DNA from: Siphonodentalium dalli
Lineage: Eukaryota; Mollusca; Scaphopoda; Gadilida; Siphonodentaliidae
Reading direction: 5' to 3'
Assembly (NCBI GenBank): GCA_032622095.1
Contig: CP136061.1
Location: forward strand, 13,283,287 to 13,347,286
Length of the DNA stretch: 64,000 bases
The notes beneath the pieces were generated by a model. That model was given only the letters and a program-made list of their open reading frames with translations. It searched no databases and had not been told where the DNA came from. Shown piece by piece: positions 8,459 through 17,800 of this stretch (position 1 is its first letter; each line of letters starts with the position of its first letter). The position numbers were made by a program, and so were the translations under genes.

Positions 8459-9109
8459 ATGGAAGAATCTTTACTTTTCCAACATCCGTGTAATTTCTTT
8501 ATCAGCGGACCTAGTGGATCAGGTAAAACAGAATTTGTTAAAAAAGTTATTGAATTTAAACACGATTTATTCCAAACACCACCAAAGAAAATAGTTTGGT
8601 GTTACAAAGAATGGCAAGACACATACAATCGTATAAAAGAAATTGATAACGTTGAGTTTATCGATGGTATTCCAGACGATGATGAGGAAATTGTATCAGA
8701 TAAATCATTTCCTCATCTTGTTGTTTTCGATGACATGATGGGGGAACAAGATGAAGACAAAATAATGCTTTGGTTTACTAGAAAAGGACACCATCGAAAT
8801 GCTTCAATAATTTACATTACTCAAAACATGTTCCAAAAATCAAAAAGTAGCAGAACTATAAGTTTGAATGCACACTACATGGTTTTATTTCAAAGCGTTC
8901 GAGATAAAAATCAAATAAAAGTTTTGGCTCATCAAATGCAAACCAATCATTTGAAACAAGCATACGAAGATGCAACTTCAATAAATCATGGATATATTTT
9001 AGTAGATTTTCATCCTAGAACAGAAAATTATTTGCGAATTAGAACTGATATTTTCCATAAATGGTTGACAGCTAATGACCGAGGTCCTGTCATTTATTCA
9101 AAAGTATAA
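8459..9109 (+). CDS. Genome-packaging ATPase (FtsK/HerA, A32-like)
   Basis: This 216-residue P-loop ATPase should pump the element DNA into capsids. Walker A is GPSGSGKT at residues 17-24. Walker B is HLVVFDDMM at 86-94, with the double Asp typical of the A32/FtsK-HerA class. The motif ITQNMFQKS further on fits the sensor region of the family (ITQN). Length agrees with Polinton ATPases. It starts 33 nt after the previous stop. Family knowledge places it with capsid genes as the morphogenesis module. Confidence 0.9.
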   Translation: MEESLLFQHPCNFFISGPSGSGKTEFVKKVIEFKHDLFQTPPKKIVWCYKEWQDTYNRIKEIDNVEFIDGIPDDDEEIVSDKSFPHLVVFDDMMGEQDEDKIMLWFTRKGHHRNASIIYITQNMFQKSKSSRTISLNAHYMVLFQSVRDKNQIKVLAHQMQTNHLKQAYEDATSINHGYILVDFHPRTENYLRIRTDIFHKWLTANDRGPVIYSKV

Positions 9110-9143
9110 ATTCAGTTGTTGTTACTTTTTTCATTTTAGAACC

Positions 9144-9731
9144 ATGTCGTCCACCGAGATGTTTAGTCATGATGAACTGTCACAAATTATAAATTTCTTC
9201 ACTTTTGCAGCTGAATTATTTCTTGAACATGATTGGAAATTACCATCACAGACAAAAAAGTTTTTTCAGAGAAATAAAAATGTTCTTAAAAAAATCTCTG
9301 ATCGATCAACTGATATGGAAACAAAACGCAAATTAATTTTACAACGAGGTGGTAGTGGGTTTCTTGGAGGAGTTTTAATTAGAAGTCTTTTGAAAAATTC
9401 ATTTGAACAAACTGGTAGACAATCTAAAAGTAAATCAAAGGTTTCTCCAAAACGTTCAAAGATTACTCGGAAGCAAACACAACAAAGAGGTAATCAAAAA
9501 GAATCTAAACGTAAAACAAAGCTTTCTCTAAATCATTCAAAGTTTACACCGATGCAAACTCAACAAAATCAACATTCTAAATTTACACCTATACCTTCTC
9601 AGCAGAACCCTCAACATCAACCGTTACAAAAAAAACCAGTTATTGATCTTGAATTTTCTAAATTTATGCCGTTGTCTGATCCATCGAAATCGGCATTCGA
9701 AGCTTTAGAATGGTTCAATCAGAAAAGATAA
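9144..9731 (+). CDS. Basic protein with GG motif, likely virion component
   Basis: This is a 195-residue basic protein. The frame is open from 9075, overlapping the ATPase gene, but the ATG at 9144 lies 34 nt after the ATPase stop in good context (ACCATGT). The N-terminal 70 residues look globular. LILQRGGSGFLGGVLI (about 71-86) is followed by a long Lys/Arg/Gln/Ser-rich tail. QRGG resembles a cleavage site of adenain-like proteases, and the next gene has QKGG before a similar hydrophobic stretch. A core or cement protein matured by the element's protease is a reasonable inference; there is no clear family match. Confidence 0.55.
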   Translation: MSSTEMFSHDELSQIINFFTFAAELFLEHDWKLPSQTKKFFQRNKNVLKKISDRSTDMETKRKLILQRGGSGFLGGVLIRSLLKNSFEQTGRQSKSKSKVSPKRSKITRKQTQQRGNQKESKRKTKLSLNHSKFTPMQTQQNQHSKFTPIPSQQNPQHQPLQKKPVIDLEFSKFMPLSDPSKSAFEALEWFNQKR

Positions 9732-9787
9732 AAGATGAAACATATAATTTTTCTGCTCATTTTGAGACAACTACTTAGACTGTGAAG

Positions 9788-10150
9788 ATGCCTTCAAAAA
9801 CTAAGAGCCGGAAAGTACCGCTGATAAAAAAATATGGGGAGTTGATTGTTGCAATGAGTAAAGTTCCATCTGCATATAAAAAGAAAATGATCAACGATGC
9901 TCCGAAACAAGTGATGGATTGCATTTCAGAATGTTGTCAAAATCTTTTAAAAGGTAATGTAAAACTGAATGAAGCTCAGAACCGCAAGTTACATTCGAAG
10001 CGTAAACATATCAGATATCTTGCAGACAAGAACAAACCTTTGCAACAAAAGAAGAAAATTTTGAATCAAAAAGGTGGCTTTTTACCATTATTATTTCTTG
10101 CTCCATTGATTAGCAAAACATTAGGTGCAGTTGTTAAAAATATTTTGTAA
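9788..10150 (+). CDS. Small basic protein with GG-FLPLL motif (adenovirus core protein X-like)
   Basis: The protein is 120 residues from the ATG at 9788. It is highly basic, with a central Lys/Arg-rich part and a C-terminal hydrophobic tail starting NQKGGFLPLLFLAPL. Small proteins with a GG-FLPLL tail recur in Polinton-type elements and recall adenovirus precursor core/lytic peptides cut after GG. The role (DNA condensation or membrane-active virion peptide) is inferred. It shares the QxGG-hydrophobic module with the gene before it. Confidence 0.6.
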   Translation: MPSKTKSRKVPLIKKYGELIVAMSKVPSAYKKKMINDAPKQVMDCISECCQNLLKGNVKLNEAQNRKLHSKRKHIRYLADKNKPLQQKKKILNQKGGFLPLLFLAPLISKTLGAVVKNIL

Positions 10151-10170
10151 AAACTAAATCTCAAATAAAT

Positions 10171-10890
10171 ATGAAGAAAATGGTTATTGTACCATTCAGA
10201 ATGTTGGAAGATTTCAAACAATGGAAAATGTCAGAAATGAATAAACCTCAATTACCTCCTGATCCTGCAATTTCAAATGTTTCAGATTCTTACAAAGAAT
10301 TGAAATCAGTTTATGATAAAAATATTTCTGAATCAGAAAAGTCACAGTTATTTGGAGAAAATTTGTACAAATTGAAAACTTCACAAAAATCTTTAAATTC
10401 AAAATTCAGTTTACCTGAACAAAAGTTATCTGAAAACTTTGGGAACATGAGTGAACATATATTGGAAAGTGTTCCATCTAAACTTCGTGGTAAAGCACAA
10501 CAAATTTTAACATTGTTGTCAACTAATCCTAAACTTAGATGGGATGATCGTGGACAATTAATTTATGGAACAGAAACAGTTACTGGATCAAATATAATTG
10601 ATTTGATAAACGATGTTGTTCGTCACCGAAAAGGTTTTGACCCAGTTGGTTATGAAACATTCCTACGTGGATTGGGGGAACTTAATGTACCACAAGATTA
10701 TGTAGGTAACAGGAATCGATGGTTGTGGATACAAAGACATTTAAAAGGTCACACTGGTGATGAGTTTCATACACCTCATGCAACTCCTAGCAGTGGCAAG
10801 TCAAGAAAACGTTCAGTTGATATTTTCACACCTCAAAGTTTTCCTAAAACCAGAAAATCTATTTTGAAAGAATGGTCCCCACTTACATAA
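10171..10890 (+). CDS. Conserved Polinton protein of unknown function
   Basis: This is a 239-residue protein. The start KKMVIVP, a helical middle, and the block LRWDDRGQLIYG...GSNIIDLINDVV are features I associate with a protein commonly found beside the integrase in animal Polintons; its function is not established as far as I know. The C-terminus is Ser/Lys/Arg-rich. It overlaps the integrase start by 19 nt in another frame, which suggests tightly packed late transcription. Confidence 0.65.
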   Translation: MKKMVIVPFRMLEDFKQWKMSEMNKPQLPPDPAISNVSDSYKELKSVYDKNISESEKSQLFGENLYKLKTSQKSLNSKFSLPEQKLSENFGNMSEHILESVPSKLRGKAQQILTLLSTNPKLRWDDRGQLIYGTETVTGSNIIDLINDVVRHRKGFDPVGYETFLRGLGELNVPQDYVGNRNRWLWIQRHLKGHTGDEFHTPHATPSSGKSRKRSVDIFTPQSFPKTRKSILKEWSPLT

Positions 10891-11960
10891 AATTTGACAA
10901 ACTTCTAACTGAAATTTACTACAATCCAAAAGAAGTTGGTGGTTTCAGTGGAGCAAATCAACTTTTTAAAAATGCAAAAGAAACAAATAACAAAATTAAA
11001 CTTTCAGATGTTAAAAAATGGTTACAATGGCAAAAAACATATACTTTGCACAAACCAATTGTTCGGAAATTTCGCAGACGTAAAACTATTGATATTGATA
11101 TTCAGTGGCAAGCTGATCTGGCAGATTTGCAAACTTTGCAAAAGCACAATGACAAATACAGATATTTACTTTGTGTTATTGATGTGTTCTCAAAATTTGC
11201 ATGGGTTGAAAAAATTAAAGATAAAACTGGTAAAACTTTAGTTAAAAAATTTCAGAAAATTCTCGAATCATCAAAACGAAAACCAGCTTCATTTCAATCT
11301 GACAAAGGTTCCGAATTCAAAAATAAATTATTTTTACAATTTTTGAAATCTAAGAAAATTCATTTTTTCACAACAGAGAATCCAGAGACAAAAGCAAGTA
11401 TAGTTGAACGTTTTCAACGGACATTGAAAACAAAGATGTGGAAATATTTTACACATAATCAAACTTTGAAATACGTTGATGTTTTGCACGATTTTGTGAA
11501 TTCTTACAACAAAAGTTTTCATAGAAGTATTAAGATGGCACCAGTTTTAGTAACTCGAGAAAATGAAATTGAAGTTTCCAGAAATCTTTATGGAAAGTTA
11601 AAAACGAAAAAAGATAAGATGTTGAAAGTTGGAGATTTTGTTAGAATAAATAAAACAAAGAGAACTTTTGATAAAGGATATCTTCCAAATTGGACAAAAG
11701 AAATTTTCAAAATTAGTAGAGTTTGTAAAAGTACACCATTAACTTACAAATTAGTAGATTTAGATGGTGAAAACATCGCAGGATCATTTTATGGTAAAGA
11801 AATTCAACATATAAAAGATAATAAAGTTTACGAAATTGAATCAGTTGTTGGTAAACGTTCAAGAAAAGTTGCTGGTAAATCAGTTAGAGAAATTAAAGTT
11901 CATTGGGGTGGTTATCCTAAAAAATTTGACAGTTGGATTCCTGCCACAAATTTGGTATAA
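10872..11960 (+). CDS. int: Retroviral-type integrase with C-terminal chromodomain
   Basis: This 362-residue DDE integrase would insert the element and create 6-bp target duplications. Catalytic residues: Asp82 in WQADLADLQ, Asp144 in SDKGSEF and Glu179 in SIVERF, with 34 residues between the last two. The stretch YRYLLCVIDVFSKFAW is the usual core strand. After a basic SH3-like region, residues about 317-362 (VHWGGYPKKFDSWIP) look like a chromodomain, which can steer insertion to particular chromatin. No clear N-terminal HHCC zinc domain is visible. The frame is intact. The mini-element at 26384-29678 has the kind of termini such an enzyme handles. Confidence 0.93.
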   Translation: MVPTYIKFDKLLTEIYYNPKEVGGFSGANQLFKNAKETNNKIKLSDVKKWLQWQKTYTLHKPIVRKFRRRKTIDIDIQWQADLADLQTLQKHNDKYRYLLCVIDVFSKFAWVEKIKDKTGKTLVKKFQKILESSKRKPASFQSDKGSEFKNKLFLQFLKSKKIHFFTTENPETKASIVERFQRTLKTKMWKYFTHNQTLKYVDVLHDFVNSYNKSFHRSIKMAPVLVTRENEIEVSRNLYGKLKTKKDKMLKVGDFVRINKTKRTFDKGYLPNWTKEIFKISRVCKSTPLTYKLVDLDGENIAGSFYGKEIQHIKDNKVYEIESVVGKRSRKVAGKSVREIKVHWGGYPKKFDSWIPATNLV

Positions 11961-11970
11961 AACTTTTAAC

Positions 11971-12234
11971 ATGTCTCAAAATGGTTCAGTTGGTCTCGAT
12001 GTTCCATCACAATTTCAAATCTGTGGAGAAAAAATTGCAAAAAATCAAGTAACATATTTTACACAAATTATTATAATTGTTGGTATAATCGCTACAGCAA
12101 TTGTTCATTTAAGTTTACAAAGTGAAAATAACGAACTGTGGTTAATTTTACTCAGTAGTTCTTTGGGATACATTTTACCAACACCGCGTTTGAAATATTT
12201 GAAAAATCAGTCGACAGAAATTTTGAAAGTATGA
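11971..12234 (+). CDS. Small protein with two predicted membrane segments
   Basis: An 87-residue protein starting at the ATG 11 nt after the integrase stop; the open frame extends upstream to 11836 but only as an overlap. Hydrophobic segments IIIIVGIIATAIVHLSL and WLILLSSSLGYILP are separated by a short polar loop. The gene ends in ATGA, overlapping the start of the penton-like gene. Small membrane proteins occur in Polinton morphogenesis modules; the role is not known to me. Confidence 0.65.
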   Translation: MSQNGSVGLDVPSQFQICGEKIAKNQVTYFTQIIIIVGIIATAIVHLSLQSENNELWLILLSSSLGYILPTPRLKYLKNQSTEILKV

Positions 12235-13082
12235 ATTCTTTCTACATTACAATTCCGAGCGACAGTTCAATGGTAATGTATCCAAACAATACTCAATGTT
12301 GTTTTACTGTACAATTACCAAAACCAATTCAAATTGATAAAGAAAAATGGGAAGTTGCATTAGTCGAACTGATAACACCTTCAGAAACATACAATGTTAC
12401 AGGGGATTCGTGTAAATTCAATTTGATTACAACTGATGCAATAATACTGTCTATTCTTCAAAATCGTTTTGAAGAAAAGATATTTACGAGACCTGATGGC
12501 GTTCGTGCAATTGAAATACAGATACGCGAAGGTTCGTATACCTCTGCGACAGATTTACTTGATACAATGCAAGATGTAATTGATGAAACACTTGGAGAAG
12601 CAATGCAAAACGAATACGGATTTCACATCAAGTACTCAAAAGTTACAAAACGTGTGAAAATTATTCGCAAGAGTTTAAGTATCCCAAAACTAGGAATTGA
12701 ATTACCACAATGTCTTTTGCACAAGTTGGGTTACAAAACTGAAAACGCTTCTGAAGATTTTTATTCAAATAGTAGATTTCCGTTTGGTGTAGATTTGTTT
12801 GTTGGTCATAATCAAATGTTTGTTTATTCTGATATTGCCGATTTCACAATTGTTGGAAATGTTGAAGTACAAATTTTACGAGTTGTTTCTTTCAGAATTA
12901 AAAGAGATATCGACGGATTACATGTAAAACATGAATTTTTAAATTTACATTATGTTCCAGTTTCAAAGTCATACTTTGACAAAATTAGTGTAAATATAAG
13001 TGGCGACACAGGAGAATCAATTCAGTTTATTGGTGGTAAGTCTTTGGCGAAGCTGCATTTCAGAAAACGAGAGGAGTTCTAA
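12231..13082 (+). CDS. Penton-like minor capsid protein (single jelly roll)
   Basis: This is a 283-residue protein. The opening FYITIPSD, followed by FTVQLPKPI and WEVALVEL, is the characteristic start of Polinton/adintovirus penton proteins. The size and position upstream of the major capsid protein agree. It should form the fivefold vertices of an icosahedral particle. The frame is intact, and it overlaps the preceding stop by 4 nt. Confidence 0.8.
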   Translation: MNSFYITIPSDSSMVMYPNNTQCCFTVQLPKPIQIDKEKWEVALVELITPSETYNVTGDSCKFNLITTDAIILSILQNRFEEKIFTRPDGVRAIEIQIREGSYTSATDLLDTMQDVIDETLGEAMQNEYGFHIKYSKVTKRVKIIRKSLSIPKLGIELPQCLLHKLGYKTENASEDFYSNSRFPFGVDLFVGHNQMFVYSDIADFTIVGNVEVQILRVVSFRIKRDIDGLHVKHEFLNLHYVPVSKSYFDKISVNISGDTGESIQFIGGKSLAKLHFRKREEF

Positions 13083-13087
13083 AAACA

Positions 13088-13463
13088 ATGTTCCCCGTGT
13101 ATAGAGGTGTACCACAGCAATATGGTAACGGTATTGGTTCAATTTTCAAATCACTTATGAGATCTGCTGTACCATTTCTAAAACCGATTGGTCGGACAGC
13201 TTTACAACTTGCGAAAAAACACACTTTTGGTGTTGCAGATGAAATTATTAATCAAGGTAAAAGTCCGAAAGAAGCGTTGATGTCTGAAGGTAAAAAAAGC
13301 TTTAAAATCTTTTGGCACACAAGCTAAAAATCAAATTTTGAACTCGAGACAAAAACCTAGAAAAAGAGTAGCGAATTCAAAAATGAATCATTCAGCTGTC
13401 AAACGCCGAAAAAGTCAGTCGAAAAAACATCCTAGCAGTCGAGCTCTTGATATTTTTGATTAA
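13088..13463 (+). pseudogene. Minor capsid/core protein (pVI-like) with apparent frameshift
   Basis: The first frame opens at 13088 and stops at 13327 (79 residues). The N-terminus MFPVYRGV...YGNGIGSIFKSLMR is typical of a short Polinton virion protein with an amphipathic, adenovirus pVI-like character. From roughly 13300 an open, very basic frame one base later continues to a stop at 13461-13463, just 2 nt before the major capsid ATG, and ends ALDIFD. This looks like a single-base insertion in the T- and A-rich stretch at about 13290-13315. Programmed frameshifting or a sequencing error are alternatives. The intact neighbours argue for a young lesion. Confidence 0.65.
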
Positions 13464-13465
13464 TC

Positions 13466-14770
13466 ATGGCACAAATGGTAAATGGATCATGCGAATGCAA
13501 TAAATCGGAACTTGATATAACACATGTTCCACCAACAGTGGCTACAATGTCAGAATCGCAGTGGATCGAAAATCATCCGATTGCACCGCTGAATAATTCT
13601 GCTCCGATAGAGTTTGTCATACCATCTCAAACCGAAAAGTGGACAGATATTAACCAATCTTATCTTTATGTGAAATTCAAAATTACAAAAAAAGATGGAA
13701 CTAATTTGCTAGCTGGTACGGAATTAGCACCTGTTAACAATTTCTTTCATAGCATGTTCAGCAGTATCGATGTTTACTTGAACAACAAATTGATAACTTC
13801 GAATTCTGACACTTACCCATACCGAGCATATTTCGAAAATCTGTTGGGATACTCTCCAGAATATAAAGATAATCAATTAGCAAATTTAGAAATGTGGTAT
13901 GGCGATACAGCAGAACAATTTGAAGAGAATACCAAAGGTGGTGGCAATGCTGGATTAACTTCTAGAGAAAGTTTGATCGGTGGTAGTAAAATTGTTGAAC
14001 TATGTGGACGCTTACACACTGATCTGTTTCTTCAAGAAAAATATTTACCAAATGGAATTGAAATTCGTATCAGATTAAACAGATCACCATCAAAATTTTG
14101 CCTCATTGGCGGCGAGGATGGACAAATTGTTTTCGAATCAGCAGTGTTCCATGTCAGAACAGTTAGTCTCTTTCCAGCGGTCTCAAATAAATTAAATCAA
14201 GAAATTGTCCAGTCAAAAATGAAAATACCTATCAGACGAGTAGAAATAAAAACTTTCACAATTAGTACTGGACTTAGATCAAAAATTGAAGACCACTTAT
14301 TTCAAGGACAATTACCAAAGAGAATTTTTATTGCGTTGGTCGAAAATAAAGATATGAATGGAGATTTGGGTACCAATCCATTCCACTTCAAACATTTCAG
14401 TTTGAATAAATTGGAAGTTAGTCAAGACGGTCATACAATACATAACCGTCCATTTGAACCAAACTTCGCAACAAAACAATGTCTCAGATCATATTTATCT
14501 TTGTATCAATCTTTAGGAATGGTTGGTGTTAACAAATCAATTGGCATTAATTTAAAAGAATATATGAATGGTTATTGTTTGTGGGGTTTCGACTTGACAC
14601 CGGACCAAGGAAGCGACGAGGGACATCTACATCCTATAAAGACAGGGAACCTGCGTTTGGAGCTTCAGTTCTTGACAGCTCTCACTACAGCCGTCAACGT
14701 TTTGGTGTATGCTGAATTCGACAGTGAAATAGAGATCACAGCTTTGAGAGAAGTGCTTACTGACTATTAG
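13466..14770 (+). CDS. mcp: Major capsid protein, double jelly roll
   Basis: A 434-residue capsid protein. PIEFVIPSQTEKWTDI, LYVKFKIT and NFFHSMFSSIDVYLNNKLI form the conserved N-terminal jelly-roll block of the protein group that databases often label as transposon-derived F54H12.2-like, now understood as Polinton/adintovirus capsid protein. YPYRAYFENLLGYS and LFLQEKYLPNGIEI(R) are further hallmarks. The frame is intact and the length is normal. It lies between the minor capsid-like gene and a conserved unknown, which starts 1 nt after its stop. Confidence 0.9.
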   Translation: MAQMVNGSCECNKSELDITHVPPTVATMSESQWIENHPIAPLNNSAPIEFVIPSQTEKWTDINQSYLYVKFKITKKDGTNLLAGTELAPVNNFFHSMFSSIDVYLNNKLITSNSDTYPYRAYFENLLGYSPEYKDNQLANLEMWYGDTAEQFEENTKGGGNAGLTSRESLIGGSKIVELCGRLHTDLFLQEKYLPNGIEIRIRLNRSPSKFCLIGGEDGQIVFESAVFHVRTVSLFPAVSNKLNQEIVQSKMKIPIRRVEIKTFTISTGLRSKIEDHLFQGQLPKRIFIALVENKDMNGDLGTNPFHFKHFSLNKLEVSQDGHTIHNRPFEPNFATKQCLRSYLSLYQSLGMVGVNKSIGINLKEYMNGYCLWGFDLTPDQGSDEGHLHPIKTGNLRLELQFLTALTTAVNVLVYAEFDSEIEITALREVLTDY

Positions 14771-14771
14771 G

Positions 14772-15230
14772 ATGGAGTTCACAACACAGCTATGGAACTA
14801 CTATGAAGAATACCGACGTTCACAACACGTTGCTCCGAGATTAAAACTGATCTTGGACACACTCAACAACGCTACGATTGAAGAACTACAAGAAATTATT
14901 CGCAAGGAAGTGTCAGCAAACTGTGAAGGATGTAAAATAGAACATCCTAGTCAACGTGAACATGTTCTGTGTTTGTTCTCTACAACTGATGATTGGACAA
15001 ACCAGTTTATCGACTTAGCACTGATTAAACTTGACATATACAATGTTATGGAAAGATGGTTCCCGAAGCTGATGGAGTTAACCCCACACTGCAAGGAGAA
15101 GTTCGAAGCATACCTTATGTGGGATCATCTGAGAAACAGTTTGGAGCTCAACCGCAAAAAATTCGATGCAGAGTGGACTCTGATGTGGTCACAGCGAGTC
15201 AAAGAGAATTACAACGATGCAGACAGCTGA
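14772..15230 (+). CDS. Conserved Polinton late protein of unknown function
   Basis: A 152-residue acidic, helical protein with several Trp and Cys residues (CEGCKIEHPSQREHVLC could bind a metal: two Cys, two His, one more Cys). It sits between the capsid and protease genes, a position where Polinton-type elements commonly carry a small conserved protein. It overlaps the protease start by 14 nt in another frame. No specific function can be assigned. Confidence 0.6.
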   Translation: MEFTTQLWNYYEEYRRSQHVAPRLKLILDTLNNATIEELQEIIRKEVSANCEGCKIEHPSQREHVLCLFSTTDDWTNQFIDLALIKLDIYNVMERWFPKLMELTPHCKEKFEAYLMWDHLRNSLELNRKKFDAEWTLMWSQRVKENYNDADS

Positions 15231-15690
15231 ACTTCAATATATTCTAGACAATTCCTGGTTGCGTAAACTTAACACATATGTTTGTGCTAGAGATCTGTTA
15301 CCAGAGAAGAAACCACAACATATTCAAGCATATATTGTGAACACGCACTCATCGGATCAGCCAGGAGAACACTGGACCTTGATGTTATTCAAGGGAAGAT
15401 CAGCTGTATACTTCGACTCATTTGGACTACCACCACCGAGACGATATATGTTACCATTCATAAAAAGGAACTCATCAGCATGGACTATGAATACAACACG
15501 ATATCAACATCGTGCGACAAATGTGTGTGGATTATATTGTATATTCGCACTCCACCACATGATGAAAGGAAAGAGGATGAAAAGATTATTCAATTCTCGG
15601 GATTTCTTCAAGAATGACAGAACAATAGTTCGATGGTTTGGAAAACACTATGGTCGATTATACAGAAAAGCAAATTTGCTGTTGAATTAA
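15217..15690 (+). CDS. Adenain-like cysteine protease (capsid maturation)
   Basis: A 157-residue C5-family protease. Catalytic set: His52 in PGEHWTLM, Asp67 in YFDSFG, and Cys104 in NVCGLYC, with the oxyanion Gln97 seven residues before the Cys, the same spacing as in adenovirus protease (Gln115/Cys122). It should process capsid precursors during particle assembly; the QxGG tracts in the two small basic proteins are possible targets. It is the last gene of the element, read in the same direction as the rest, and intact. Confidence 0.9.
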   Translation: MQTAELQYILDNSWLRKLNTYVCARDLLPEKKPQHIQAYIVNTHSSDQPGEHWTLMLFKGRSAVYFDSFGLPPPRRYMLPFIKRNSSAWTMNTTRYQHRATNVCGLYCIFALHHMMKGKRMKRLFNSRDFFKNDRTIVRWFGKHYGRLYRKANLLLN

Positions 15691-16141
15691 ACTTCACCAG
15701 CACATCGACGGCTGATATACATACAACGCAAAGAAGACGACGACCAGATAACAACGAATGTGTCAACAACTCCACAAAATAGACTCTTTTGTTATTGATT
15801 CAGCGTAGGATGTTGTAGGATGTTATAGGATGTTCAATTAAGTTTCTTCAAATCTGAGACCTTGTTTTGTACATAAATTATTGTTCTTTGTTAATATTAT
15901 TGATGTATAATAATATATTATTGTTCATTGTTCTTGTTCTTGTTTTTGAAAAATAAATGATAAATTTCAACAAAATCGTTTTCACTGTAGGATCCCCACC
16001 AATTGATTCTGTTCGTGTCGATGTGTCATCTCTGGTCAGAATTATACAAACTTTAAATTAGTAATGAAAAAATGTCTAAGTCCATTTTCATTTTTTCGAT
16101 AAGAAATGTCACATCAATGACAGGAACATCTATCCTCAGGC
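15691..16141 (+). terminator. 3' flank of the late genes with polyadenylation signal
   Basis: No gene. Short direct repeats of GTAGGATGTT occur near 15805-15830, T-rich GTTCTTGTT repeats lie near 15880-15945, and AATAAA is at 15952-15957. This is the likely polyadenylation site of the last genes. The rest belongs to the right end region of the element. Confidence 0.55.
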
Positions 16142-16366
16142 TGGGAACTATGGCCCAGTACCCCCCAGACATGGGCACTATGGCCCAGTACCCCCCAGAC
16201 ATGGGCACTATGGCCCAGTACCCCCCAGACATGGGCACTATGGCCCATGGGCCATAGTGCCCATGTCTGGGGGGGTACTGGGCCATAGTGCCCATGTCTG
16301 GGGGGGTACTGGGCCATAGTGCCCATGTCTGGGGGGTACTGGGCCATAGTGCCCACCATTACTACT
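16142..16366. repeat. Right terminus of the Polinton: nested palindrome ending in ACTACT
   Basis: About three and a half forward copies of a 30-bp unit (TATGGCCCAGTACCCCCCAG plus the rest) meet about the same number of inverted copies at 16247/16248 (centre CCCATGGG). This makes a palindrome of about 210 bp. It is followed by ACCATTACTACT ending at 16366. Polintons begin AG and end CT, and the small element at 26384-29678 ends CATACTACT. So 16366 is proposed as the right end, with TATATA (16367-16372) as the possible target duplication. The left terminus is outside the window, so this cannot be confirmed here. Confidence 0.55.
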
Positions 16367-17453
16367 TATATATACATTACGAAGTGACCCGTCAGTTAAA
16401 TGGCACGAGTGCTCATAATTGTATGGTTACTCGACATCCCTATATATAGACCGGCCCCCAGATGAGAGTATAGTGTCACACGAAAGGGTAGAAATTTTGA
16501 CGCTATCTCCAAGTATCCTTGTCCCATGGGGGTTCCAAAACACTGAGGTATCCAGGGCGGAACATGTGGAAAATATTTTTGACCTGCAAATTTCAGTATA
16601 ATCAGGAAAACCAATAAAATAAGACAAATGTTGAATAAAATATACTTGAATATCAGATATTTATTCTATCTGGGTTGCTTAACATTTATGATGTGCAAAA
16701 AGTTATATTATCCAACAAATTTTGTGAAAAATTCACGAAAATGCCAAAATAATGCATAAATTGCAGTGCTTTTTCAAAAAAGTTTTCCAGAAGATTTCCT
16801 ATAAATTTTTCATTTATCAGTATAAAGCTCTCAATGGTGCATACAAATACCTGATTTAATATTATCAACATCACAAGCAATGATATCCAAAAAGCCGAGA
16901 TATTTCCAAAAACTTAACCCACCCCCCTAAAACTGATTTTCTATCTGAAAATACCTGTCAAGTCAGAATAGCCCGTTTTCGTTCCGTTTTGTTAACCAAT
17001 TCAAGGTCTTATCATATATCATGGAATTAGCATGTATCTGAGGAGGTTTATGTTATGGTAGAGTCTATTATTGTTTTAATTATTTATTTTTTGGGGGTAA
17101 ATTAGCTAAAATTTTGATTATTTTTAAGTGAAAGATTTCTGAAAAATTCTCATGACTTTGTCAGTTTTATGGATACAGCTGCACAACATGCACCACAATA
17201 AGCATGAATTCTTCCCCAATATCAGACATGAAATGCTATAATCATGTACCAGACCAGAAACTTAACCCTACCCCAAGATAGTGTTCTCAATGCTTTCAAT
17301 TTTATGCTATACTAAACTCGAAAGGTCGCTCATACTAGTTGATAGAATTCATATAATAAATTGCAATAGTTCTGCCCACGGATTATGTAATCTCATCTTC
17401 ATTGTCAATTTCATCAAATGTGATGGTATCAGTCAATAGAATTTATGTGCATA

Positions 17454-17800
17454 TTACGGGAAGAATGGTTCAAACAACTCAGGTTGCCTATCGGCCGTCC
17501 ATCCATGAAGTGCTACACCGGGAGTGGTTGATTTGGCAACGGTTGCAAGTCTCCACTGTTTTGTTATCATGTTGGCTCGTTTTGAGTGTAGAATTAAAGA
17601 TTCCTCACATGGTGGAAGTGCAGACAGATCAAGTAGCTTCTGCTGATTCTCGAACTTCTGTGGGAACATTATCCGCCTAGCTTGATTCACTTTTCTCGAA
17701 CGTTGAACATATAAGGCACATGTGAGTCACTGTCCAAAACCCAATTCGTTCCTAAATATGCCATGACTTCCATATATTTTGATCGTCTTTCCCGCAATTT
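17454..17800 (-). pseudogene. Fragment of a repetitive invertebrate gene family, left arm
   Basis: The minus strand encodes MNQARRIMFPQKFENQ, then LPPCEESLILHSKRAN and HGWTADRQPELF. Proteins with an 'N-x-x-R...PP..x..L..H..RA' block occur in large numbers in marine invertebrate genomes and behave as repeats; I know of no firm function. It is only a piece, with stops on both sides. The right arm carries the same piece at 21420-21880. Confidence 0.45.

Larger units (their letters stand above)
1..16366 (+). mobile_element. Maverick/Polinton (adintovirus-type) element, left end missing
   Basis: The set of protein-primed polymerase, DDE integrase, packaging ATPase, adenain-like protease, penton-like and double-jelly-roll capsid proteins defines a Polinton, a virus-like element of animal genomes. 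All core genes except the pVI-like one have open frames, so insertion is recent or the copy is constrained. Length inside the window already exceeds 16 kb, normal for the class. The left terminal repeat must lie upstream of base 1. Confidence 0.93.

Noticed and set aside
16053-16359. Open frames around GGCACTATGGCCCAGTACCC repeats
   Set aside because: Artefacts of the palindromic repeat at the element end.
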